This document shows positions 15,447-22,318 of a DNA stretch of 37,823 nucleotides, piece by piece; within the stretch, counting starts at the first letter, position 1, and every line of letters starts with the position of its first letter. The notes below the pieces were generated by a model, which saw only the letters and a program-made list of their open reading frames with translations, ran no database searches and was not told the DNA's origin. The DNA is from an uncultured Alistipes sp. GTDB lineage: Bacteria > Bacteroidota > Bacteroidia > Bacteroidales > Rikenellaceae. Made by a program: the position numbers and the translations under genes. The DNA lies in assembly GCA_900552955.1 (NCBI GenBank), contig USBO01000003.1:1-37823 (forward strand), read 5' to 3'.

Positions 15447-17036
15447 TCACCGGTCTTTTCCGTCGAAGAAATAGGTCGCGTAATTGTAGCCCGCACGGTC
15501 GTACACCTTGCGGAACTGATGCATACGGCGGCTGAAATCCTCGAAATCCTTGCGGTCGTAAGCCCAGCCCGTCTCGGCGATGGCCGCCAGACGCGGGAGC
15601 GCCATGTGTTTCACCTGCCGGAAATCGGGGATGTACTCCGTCCAGATGTTGCCCTGCACGCCGAGGATGAATTTCCGTTCGTCGGGCGTCAGCTGATCGT
15701 AGGGGTCGAGCGAATAGACCTGTTGCATGGACATATTCCTCATCTGAGCCAGCGGCTCGAGTTCCGGCTGATTCGTCTGGCGATTGTCGAGGTAGCAGTG
15801 CGTATTGGGCGTCATGATGACGGTGTTGCCCGCTTTGGCGGCCTTGATGCCGCCCTTGGAGCCGCGCCACGACATGACGGTGGCCGTCTTCGAAACGCCT
15901 CCCTGAAGGATTTCGTCCCAGCCGATGACGTTGCGGCCGCGCTCCTGCAACCACTTCTCGATGCGCTTGATGAAATAGCTCTGCAGCTCCTCCTCGTTCT
16001 TCAGTCCGTTGTCCGCCATGCGCCTCTGACAGTGCGGACACTCCTTCCACCGATCTTTGGGGCATTCGTCGCCGCCGATGTGGATGTATTTCGAAGGGAA
16101 GAGCTCGAGCACCTCCGAGAGTACGTTCTGCAAGAATTCGAAAGTCGTCTCCCTGCCGGCGCAGAAGACGTCCTTGCTGATGCCCCAGCGCGTCCACACC
16201 TCGTAGCCCTCGCCGCGGCATCCGAGCCACGGATAGGCGGTCAGCGCTCCCAGCCCGTGACCGGGCATCTCGATCTCGGGAATCACCTCAATGTACCGTT
16301 CGGCGGCGTAACGCACGATCTCGCGGATCTGCCTCTGGGTGTAATACCCGCCATAAGGCATACCGTCGTACTCGGTCGAGTTGCGCAGGCTGCCCACGAG
16401 CGTCTCCTTGCGGACGGAACCCTTCCGGATCAGTTCGGGATACTTCTTGATCTCGATCCGCCACCCCTGATCTTCGGTCAGATGGAAATGGAACCGGTTG
16501 AGCTTGTGCAGGGCGATGATGTCGATGAATGCCTTCACATCCTCCACAGGCATGAAATGACGGCAGACGTCGAGCATCGCGCCGCGGTAGGCGAAATAGG
16601 GTTTGTCGCGCACCGTCACGGCCGGAACCGCGCCCTCGCCTGCGATCACCAGCTGGCGCAAGCTCTGCAAGCCGTACAGCACCCCTTTGTGCGAACCTCC
16701 GCACACGGTCGCTCCCGAGGGCGTAACCCGCAGCAGGTACTCCTCCTCTGCCAGCGACGGGTCGACCGCAAGAGCGATCTGCGGGCCTTCGGACGCGGTC
16801 TTCACCCGGACGGCGCTGCCCGTGACCGGTTCGATCATGGCGGCGAAAAGTTCGCCGACGCGGCGCAGTTCGGCATCCCTGCCTGCCGTGACGACGGTCG
16901 CGGCATCGACCGTGAAGGTGCCGTCCGCCGTTTCGACGCTCAGCGGCTTGGGCACGATAGGCACTTCGGGCGCCGCCCACGCCGTAAGCGCGAGACCCAG
17001 TAAGCCGGATAGCAGAAATAGTCGTTTCATCTTCAT
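15447..17036 (-). CDS. Beta-N-acetylhexosaminidase, GH20
   Basis: A 529-residue secreted enzyme that removes terminal beta-linked GlcNAc or GalNAc from glycans by substrate-assisted catalysis. A signal peptide ends near AWA (19-21). Residues 25-140 form the GH20b domain and the rest is the GH20 barrel. The catalytic pair D323-E324 lies in HIGGDECPK; RGAMLDVCRHF (151-161), HFHLTEDQGWRIEIK (183-197) and WDEIL (373-377) are the other family landmarks. Such enzymes in gut Bacteroidetes degrade mucin and N-glycans. It is divergent from an SGNH esterase, and the promoters share a 160-nt region. A second ATG lies at 17030. No SusC/D genes are near. Confidence 0.95.
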   Translation of the reverse strand: MKMKRLFLLSGLLGLALTAWAAPEVPIVPKPLSVETADGTFTVDAATVVTAGRDAELRRVGELFAAMIEPVTGSAVRVKTASEGPQIALAVDPSLAEEEYLLRVTPSGATVCGGSHKGVLYGLQSLRQLVIAGEGAVPAVTVRDKPYFAYRGAMLDVCRHFMPVEDVKAFIDIIALHKLNRFHFHLTEDQGWRIEIKKYPELIRKGSVRKETLVGSLRNSTEYDGMPYGGYYTQRQIREIVRYAAERYIEVIPEIEMPGHGLGALTAYPWLGCRGEGYEVWTRWGISKDVFCAGRETTFEFLQNVLSEVLELFPSKYIHIGGDECPKDRWKECPHCQRRMADNGLKNEEELQSYFIKRIEKWLQERGRNVIGWDEILQGGVSKTATVMSWRGSKGGIKAAKAGNTVIMTPNTHCYLDNRQTNQPELEPLAQMRNMSMQQVYSLDPYDQLTPDERKFILGVQGNIWTEYIPDFRQVKHMALPRLAAIAETGWAYDRKDFEDFSRRMHQFRKVYDRAGYNYATYFFDGKDR

Positions 17037-17071
17037 TCGTATTAGTGGTTAGTAATGGTTCGTAAGTCCAA

Positions 17072-17102
17072 CAAAGATAACTCATTTCCGGCAGCGTGCA
17101 AA
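17072..17102 (-). promoter_or_regulatory. Promoter of beta-hexosaminidase
   Basis: On the minus strand TTTG (17102-17099), a 19-nt gap and TATCTTTG (17079-17072), about 36 nt before the ATG. Confidence 0.75.
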
Positions 17103-17153
17103 GCCGGCGCAAAAAATTTCGCCCCGGCCCCGCCGTAATTCGCTGCGAAAGGC

Positions 17154-17161
17154 TATCTTTG
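17154..17161 (+). promoter_or_regulatory. Promoter -7 box of the SGNH hydrolase gene
   Basis: TATCTTTG, 33 nt before the ATG at 17195. No TTTG lies 19 nt upstream. It points away from the hexosaminidase promoter 52 nt to its left. Confidence 0.6.
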
Positions 17162-17194
17162 TGTAACGAAAAACTCAAACCTCATCGAACGGAT

Positions 17195-18289
17195 ATGAAA
17201 AACATCCTGCTCTGGCTCGGCACGCTGCTCTGCGTGCTCGGCAGCGGCACAGCCTCGGCCGCCGCAACCTCCGAAACGAAATACGTCGACGCCGCGACGC
17301 TCACGCTCGTGAACAAGGCGCATCCCACGACGCAGCCTTTCCACCGCGTCGAGGTGGCCGATTTTCCCGATCTGTCGAAGACCGTACGGCTCTACTACAC
17401 CTTCTCGACGGGTATGGCCGTGGTCTTCCGCACCGACAGCCGTGCGATCCGCGCCCGCTGGACGACGACCGACCGCAAACTCGGCACCCACATGACGGGG
17501 CTCTCGCAGAAAGGCATGGATATGTACATCAAACGCGACGGCAAGTGGATCTTCGCCGGCATCGCCCGTCCCGGGCTGGGCGTCGTCGACCACCAGGCGA
17601 CCATCGTCGAGCAGATGGACGGCACCGAGAAGGAGTGCCTGCTCTACCTGCCGCTTTTCGACGAGCTGAAAACGCTCGAGATCGGGGTGGACGCCGATGC
17701 CGCCATCGAAGCCGCACCCGATCCCTTCCGCCGCCGGATCGTGGTGATCGGATCAAGCATCACCCACGGCGTGGGCCTCAGCCGCCCGGGCCTGGCCTAC
17801 CCCGCGCAGCTCGAACGCGCCACGGGCCTCGAATTCGTCAATCTGGGCGCCAGCGGCCAGTGCAAGATGGATCCGTTCTTCGCGCACGTCGCTGCGGCGT
17901 GCGAGGCCGATGCGTTCCTTTTCGACTGTTTCTCCAACCCTTCGGCACAACTCATCGAGGAGCGGCTGGATTCGTTCGTCAGGACGATCCGTGCGGCGCA
18001 TCCGACCAAGCCGCTGATCTTTCTCCAGACCGAGCTGCGCGAAACCCGCAACTTCAACGACAAGATCCGCAAGTACGAGGATGAGAAGCGCGCCACTTCC
18101 GAGGCGGGCATGCGCACCTTGCTCAGGCAGGACAAGAACATCTACTTCATCAACCCCGGGATGCCGCTGGGCGACGACCACGAGGCGACCGTCGACGGCT
18201 TGCACCCCTCGGATCTGGGGCACGACCGCATTCTGGAGGTGATCCGGCCCCAGATCGTCAAAATCCTCAGGAAGTACGACATCCGCTGA
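17195..18289 (+). CDS. Secreted SGNH/GDSL hydrolase with N-terminal GxDLY domain
   Basis: A 364-residue exported esterase. A signal peptide ends near ASA (20-22). Residues 30-175 form the jelly-roll-like N-terminal domain with the GxDLY-type motif GMDMY (107-111). The SGNH domain follows: IGSSITHG (185-192, nucleophile S187 or S188), NLGASGQ (216-222) and the Asp-His pair in DGLHPSDLGH (334-343). Relatives are lipase/acylhydrolases and carbohydrate esterases that remove acyl groups from glycans. Its divergent neighbour is a beta-hexosaminidase, so it may deacylate the same host glycans, which is inference. The ATG at 17195 gives the signal peptide and follows a -7 box; earlier in-frame starts do not. 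Confidence 0.88.
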   Translation: MKNILLWLGTLLCVLGSGTASAAATSETKYVDAATLTLVNKAHPTTQPFHRVEVADFPDLSKTVRLYYTFSTGMAVVFRTDSRAIRARWTTTDRKLGTHMTGLSQKGMDMYIKRDGKWIFAGIARPGLGVVDHQATIVEQMDGTEKECLLYLPLFDELKTLEIGVDADAAIEAAPDPFRRRIVVIGSSITHGVGLSRPGLAYPAQLERATGLEFVNLGASGQCKMDPFFAHVAAACEADAFLFDCFSNPSAQLIEERLDSFVRTIRAAHPTKPLIFLQTELRETRNFNDKIRKYEDEKRATSEAGMRTLLRQDKNIYFINPGMPLGDDHEATVDGLHPSDLGHDRILEVIRPQIVKILRKYDIR

Positions 18290-18306
18290 TCCGGTCATAA
18301 CGAGAG

Positions 18307-18335
18307 ACGGCTGCACCCCGATGGAGTGCAGCCGT
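18307..18335. terminator. Shared terminator of convergent genes
   Basis: A perfect 10-bp stem (ACGGCTGCAC, 18307-18316, with 18326-18335) and 9-nt loop, followed by CCCCGTTTC. It lies between the SGNH hydrolase and the phosphodiesterase-like gene. Confidence 0.7.
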
Positions 18336-18388
18336 CCCCGTTTCATGTCAGCCGTATGAATCCGATGAGGCACCCCGGCGGAAGCCCC

Positions 18389-19156
18389 TCAGTCGGCGAT
18401 CGACGCGGGATCGTCGGTCACGATGAAATCGACGCCGCAGGCACCCATCGCAGCCGCATCCTCGGCCGAGTTGACATCCCAGACCACCACCCGCCGACCG
18501 CCGCGACGCAGGCTCCTGACCTCCGATTTCGACGCCACGCGCGACCGGTGCAGCAACAGCCCCCGCGCCCCGCCGACGGGTGAAAGGCAGCACACGGGCA
18601 CCCGGGACGACTTGCCGCCATAGCGGTCGAAGACCTCGCCATCGTCCGTGACGAGCCACACCGAACCCTGCCGGAACCCTGCCCGATAGGCCGCTTGCAA
18701 CGCCTCCTCGGCCAGCTCCGTGCATCCGCACGCCGCAGGGGCGGCAAAGGCCGCCGACGCCGCAGCGTCGGCACGGCGCAGGATCATCTCCCGCTCGGCG
18801 CGCGCTTCGTCCGAAAGCGATTCCGACGCCGGCCGGCACAGCTCCAGAAAGAGACGGAATCCGCACGCGCGCCAGCCAGCGAGCACATCGTCCAGCGGCC
18901 GGACGCCCCGCGCAGCCAGCTCGGCCGCGGTCAACGCCGACACGACTGCGCCGTCGGTCAGCCGCGCGTCGTAGACGCACACCGGCACACCGTCGCGCGA
19001 CAGACGCACCGGCACACAGACGCCATAGGCCCGCTCGGGGACGGAGCGGTCGGAGGAGCGGACGATCACCTTCGTACGGGCGCCCCAAACGCGTTCACCC
19101 TGCACCGCAAGGAGCAGGGTGAACAACACACAGAGCGTCCGTCCCGACAATCGCAT
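18389..19156 (-). CDS. GDPD-fold protein lacking catalytic residues
   Basis: A 255-residue protein with a signal-like N-terminus (residues 7-20 hydrophobic). It resembles glycerophosphodiester phosphodiesterases at two places: VRLSRDGVPVCVYDARL (50-66), matching the family's DVxLTKDGVPVxxHD block, and VVVWDVNSAEDAAAMGACGV (223-242) before FIVTDDP (244-250), the usual barrel end. The catalytic residues are gone: no HRG, the Glu-x-Asp pair is replaced by VPV, HD has become YD, and ELK has become ELC. It is therefore probably not an active phosphodiesterase, or it is decaying. It follows the alpha-oxoamine synthase by 11 nt, so it is likely co-transcribed. The ATG at 19156 was chosen over a TTG at 19165. 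Confidence 0.65.
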   Translation of the reverse strand: MRLSGRTLCVLFTLLLAVQGERVWGARTKVIVRSSDRSVPERAYGVCVPVRLSRDGVPVCVYDARLTDGAVVSALTAAELAARGVRPLDDVLAGWRACGFRLFLELCRPASESLSDEARAEREMILRRADAAASAAFAAPAACGCTELAEEALQAAYRAGFRQGSVWLVTDDGEVFDRYGGKSSRVPVCCLSPVGGARGLLLHRSRVASKSEVRSLRRGGRRVVVWDVNSAEDAAAMGACGVDFIVTDDPASIAD

Positions 19157-19167
19157 GACGGACAAGG

Positions 19168-20436
19168 TTACAATTCCTGAGCCAGACCCTCGGGAATGGG
19201 TTTGTCACGATAGAAGCCCGATTCGAGCTTGCTGCGCACCGATTTGAAGGCCTCCAGCGTATAGGCCACGTCCTCCAGCGTGTGCGCCGCCGTGGGGATG
19301 ACGCGCAGGATGATCTCGCCCTTCGGGATGACGGGATAGACTACGATCGAGCAGAAGAGGTTGTGGTTCTCGCGCAGATCGGCCGTCAGGTTGGTCGCCT
19401 CGGTCACGCCGCCCTTCATGTAGACGGGCGTCACGGGCGAGTTGGTCGGGCCGATGTCGAAGCCGTTATCCTTCAGACCGCTCTGGAGCGCGCGGGTGAT
19501 CTCCCACAGCTTCTCCTGATACTCGGGGTGCTTGCGGATGAGTTCGAGACGCTTCATCGCACCGATGACCATCGGCATCGGCAGCGACTTGGCGTAGAGC
19601 TGCGAACGCATGTTGTAACGCAGCAGGTAGATCAGCCACTTCGGGCCGCTGACGAAGGCGCCGATGCCGGCCATCGACTTGGCGAAGGTGTTGAAGAGCA
19701 CATCCACGCCGTCGACCACGCCGAAGTGCGCCGCCGTGCCGCGGCCGCCCGGGCCCATCGTACCGAATCCGTGGGCGTCGTCCACCAGCAGACGGAACGA
19801 GAACTCCTTCTTCAGCGCGACGATCTCATCCAGCTTGCCGCAGTCGCCCTTCATGCCGAAGACGCCCTCGGTGATGACCAGCACGCCGCCGCCCTGCTGA
19901 TCGGCCAGCTCGGTGGCATGTTTCAGTTGGAGACGCAGCGACTCCATGTCGTTGTGGGCGTACATGAAGCGCTTGCCCTTGTAGAGACGCAGACCGTCCA
20001 TGATGCAGGCGTGGGCCTCGGCATCGTAGACCACCACGTCGAGCGCACGCGGCGAGAGCAGGCAGTCGATGATCGAGATCATGCCCTGATAGCCGAAATT
20101 GAGCAGGAACGCATCCTCCTTGCCTACGAACTCGGCCAGCTCGCGCTCCAGCTGTTCGTGGTACTTGGTCTGACCGCTCATCATGCGGGCGCCCATCGGA
20201 GCGGCCATGCCGAACTCGGCTGCACCCTTGGCGTCGGCTTCGCGCACCTCGGGGTGGTTGGCCAGACCCAGATAGTTGTTCAGACTCCAGTTGAGCATCA
20301 TCTTCCCGCGGAAACGCATGTGCGGGCCCAGCTCACCTTCGAGCTTGGGGAATGCGAAATAACCGTGGGCATACTTCATGTACTGACCGATCGGGCCACC
20401 CGCATTTTTCTCGAGACGGGCAAAAATATCTACCAT
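19168..20436 (-). CDS. PLP-dependent alpha-oxoamine synthase (serine palmitoyltransferase or cysteate acyltransferase type)
   Basis: A 422-residue cytosolic enzyme that joins an amino acid to an acyl thioester with loss of CO2. Family landmarks are present: NNYLGLANHPEV (53-64), H142 in EAHACIMDG stacking on PLP, DDAHGFGTMG (219-228) and the Schiff-base lysine K253 in TFAKSMAGIG. It is longer at the N-terminus than KBL or BioF and ends in a basic tail. In Bacteroidetes, relatives with this MVDIF-type start are annotated in sphingolipid-like pathways. Alistipes makes sulfonolipids, so this could be the cysteate (SulA-type) rather than the serine enzyme; sequence alone does not decide. A GDPD-fold gene follows. 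Confidence 0.85.
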   Translation of the reverse strand: MVDIFARLEKNAGGPIGQYMKYAHGYFAFPKLEGELGPHMRFRGKMMLNWSLNNYLGLANHPEVREADAKGAAEFGMAAPMGARMMSGQTKYHEQLERELAEFVGKEDAFLLNFGYQGMISIIDCLLSPRALDVVVYDAEAHACIMDGLRLYKGKRFMYAHNDMESLRLQLKHATELADQQGGGVLVITEGVFGMKGDCGKLDEIVALKKEFSFRLLVDDAHGFGTMGPGGRGTAAHFGVVDGVDVLFNTFAKSMAGIGAFVSGPKWLIYLLRYNMRSQLYAKSLPMPMVIGAMKRLELIRKHPEYQEKLWEITRALQSGLKDNGFDIGPTNSPVTPVYMKGGVTEATNLTADLRENHNLFCSIVVYPVIPKGEIILRVIPTAAHTLEDVAYTLEAFKSVRSKLESGFYRDKPIPEGLAQEL

Positions 20437-20474
20437 ATTCCGTTTGAGTTTTAGTTAGTCTCTGATTTTGTATA

Positions 20475-20482
20475 CAAAAGTA
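20475..20482 (-). promoter_or_regulatory. Promoter -7 box of the alpha-oxoamine synthase
   Basis: TACTTTTG on the minus strand fits TAnnTTTG and lies 38 nt before the ATG. There is no matching -33 element. Confidence 0.45.
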
Positions 20483-20642
20483 TAAAAAACTACCGAAGTG
20501 CACCGCCTCGGCGACCCTTTTTTTAAGATCGGCCCGACCGAATACGTATTTATACTTATCAGGATTCCCGCACGCCGCACGGCGGCCCAAACGGCCGGAC
20601 GAAAAGCACTCTCCGAGCTGCCGCCATTTCATTTTTATTTCC

Positions 20643-20650
20643 TATTTTTG
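20643..20650 (+). promoter_or_regulatory. Promoter -7 box next to the radical SAM start
   Basis: TATTTTTG ends only 4 nt before the ATG at 20655, so a transcript from it would be leaderless or nearly so. Confidence 0.4.
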
Positions 20651-20654
20651 TCGT

Positions 20655-21425
20655 ATGACATCGCTCTATCACGACATCATCTTCGGGCCGGTGCACTCGC
20701 GCCGGCTGGGACTTTCGCTGGGCGTCAACCTGCTGCCCACCGAATCGAAACTCTGTTCGTTCGACTGCATCTACTGCGAATGCGGCTGGAACGCCGACCA
20801 CCCGGGCCGCCGCCGGTTCAACCCGCGCGAGGAGGTGCGCACACGCCTGGCAGAGGTGCTGCGCCGCATGGTCGCCGACGGCACCCCGCCCGACGTCATC
20901 ACCTTCGCCGGCAACGGCGAACCGACGCTCCACCCCGATTTCGAGGCGATCATCGGCGACACGCTCGCCCTGCGCGACGAGCTGTGCCCCGCGGCGCGGG
21001 TCTCGGTGCTGAGCAACGCCACGCAGCTCCACCGCGACGACGTGCGGCGCGCGCTGCTGCGCGTGGACAACAACATCCTCAAGCTCGACTCGGCATTCGA
21101 CGCCACCGTACGCCGCATGAACGATCCGGCGGGCGACTACAGCGTCGCGCGGACGGTCGAACTGATGAAGCGTTTCGAGGGCCGCATGATCCTCCAGACG
21201 ATGTTCCTCGCCGGCGAAATCGCCGGCGAACCGATCGACAACACCACCGAACGGGAGGTCGCGGCATGGCTGCGGCTCGTGGAGGAGATCCGCCCGTCGA
21301 AGGTGATGGTCTACTCGCTCGACCGCGACACGCCGTGCCGGACGCTGCGCAAGATTCCCCGCGAGGAGCTGCAGCGCATCGCCGCACGCGTCGAGGCGCT
21401 CGGCATCCCCTGTCCCGTCGCCTGA
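20655..21425 (+). CDS. Radical SAM protein, COG0731-like
   Basis: A 256-residue cytosolic radical SAM enzyme. The cluster motif CSFDCIYC (C34, C38, C41) binds the [4Fe-4S] that cleaves S-adenosylmethionine. GNGEPTLHPDF (91-101) is the SAM-binding GGE-like strand, and LSNATQL and ILKLDSAFD follow. The start YHDIIFGPVHSRRLGLSLGVNLL is typical of a conserved branch whose substrate is not known, although some relatives act in tRNA modification. It is divergent from the alpha-oxoamine synthase gene. The chosen ATG matches the family's N-terminus although a promoter box lies only 4 nt upstream. A metallophosphoesterase fragment follows 13 nt later. Confidence 0.9.
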   Translation: MTSLYHDIIFGPVHSRRLGLSLGVNLLPTESKLCSFDCIYCECGWNADHPGRRRFNPREEVRTRLAEVLRRMVADGTPPDVITFAGNGEPTLHPDFEAIIGDTLALRDELCPAARVSVLSNATQLHRDDVRRALLRVDNNILKLDSAFDATVRRMNDPAGDYSVARTVELMKRFEGRMILQTMFLAGEIAGEPIDNTTEREVAAWLRLVEEIRPSKVMVYSLDRDTPCRTLRKIPREELQRIAARVEALGIPCPVA

Positions 21426-21438
21426 AACCCCGAAAGAT

Positions 21439-21681
21439 ATGAACCGAAAACTGCTTCTCTGGTGCGCGGCGATGCTCTGCGCCCTCACCGCCGCGGCGCA
21501 GGATCGCGCCGACCGGCAGGAACTGACCGACCCCGACTCCTTCACGATGATCGTGCTGGGCGACCCGCAGGGCTACACCAAGTACGACATCAACCAGCCG
21601 CTGTTCGGCATCTCGGCGCTCACGAAGCATCTGGCCCACCGCACCGGCGCCTGCGACCGTTTCGACATGGTGATCGAATGA
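21439..21681 (+). pseudogene. Metallophosphoesterase 5' fragment
   Basis: An 80-codon remnant. A signal peptide ends near AAAQ (18-21), and DSFTMIVLGDPQGYTKYDINQP matches the first strand and metal-binding motif of secreted calcineurin-like phosphoesterases of Bacteroidetes. After about residue 58 the match ends, the remaining 20 residues are unrelated, and the frame stops. The usual GDLV, GNHD and histidine motifs are all absent. It starts 13 nt after the radical SAM gene, so the full gene was probably in that operon before a deletion. It is unlikely to make an active enzyme. Confidence 0.75.
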
Positions 21682-21751
21682 CGCGGCGGCGCACGGCCGG
21701 CACCGGTTTGCGGCGCGGAATTTGCATCACCGCGCCGTAAATTTTCCGACC

Positions 21752-22267
21752 GTGATCGCACTCTACGTTTTGGCATTCATCATCGCCGCGCTGCTCTTCC
21801 GGCGCCGCCACAGGCACATCGACATGCACACCGTCCGGCGGCTGGAGCTCGAACGCTACATGGGACGCTGGTACGAAATCGCCCGCTACGATCGGCTCTT
21901 CGAGCGTCCGCTGCGCAACGTCGAGGCCCGCTACACGCTGCGCCCCGACGGACAGGTCGTGATGGAGCGGGCCGGCATCGACAGCCGCACCGGCCGCCGC
22001 CGCACCTCGCGCGGGCACGCCGAACGTACGCACCGGAGCGGCCGGCTGCGCGTGCGCGCCTTCGGACTCTTCCATACCGACTACTACGTTCTGGAACTGG
22101 ACGACGACTACGAATGGGCGCTCGTGGGCCGCAGCACCCCGTTGCGGCTCCACATCCTCTCGCGGCAGCCCCGCATGCGGCGCGAAACGCTGCGTCACAT
22201 CGTGGGGCTGGCCGAACGGCGCGGTTACCCGCTCGACCGGCTGCGGCTGCTGCGGGCACCGCAATGA
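21752..22267 (+). CDS. Lipocalin family protein with N-terminal membrane anchor
   Basis: A 171-residue protein starting at GTG 21752. A TTG at 21722 would add 10 residues, and there is no in-frame ATG before the barrel. Residues 1-17 are hydrophobic and are followed by RRRHRH, which looks like an uncleaved membrane anchor. The lipocalin barrel follows: GRWYEIARYDRLFER (37-51) is the first conserved region, and YYVLELDDDYEWALVG (109-124) the second. It resembles Blc, which binds fatty acids or lysophospholipids, but Blc is a lipoprotein with a lipobox Cys, absent here. It lies 70 nt after the phosphoesterase fragment and ends at a strong hairpin. Confidence 0.8.
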   Translation: MIALYVLAFIIAALLFRRRHRHIDMHTVRRLELERYMGRWYEIARYDRLFERPLRNVEARYTLRPDGQVVMERAGIDSRTGRRRTSRGHAERTHRSGRLRVRAFGLFHTDYYVLELDDDYEWALVGRSTPLRLHILSRQPRMRRETLRHIVGLAERRGYPLDRLRLLRAPQ

Positions 22268-22270
22268 CGA

Positions 22271-22300
22271 AGTGGGATCGGCCGCACGGCCGATCCCACT
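22271..22300. terminator. Shared terminator of convergent genes
   Basis: A perfect 13-bp stem (AGTGGGATCGGCC, 22271-22283, with 22288-22300) and 4-nt loop, followed by GTTTC. It lies between the lipocalin and dxs ends. Confidence 0.8.
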
Positions 22301-22318
22301 GTTTCAATGCATGCACGC

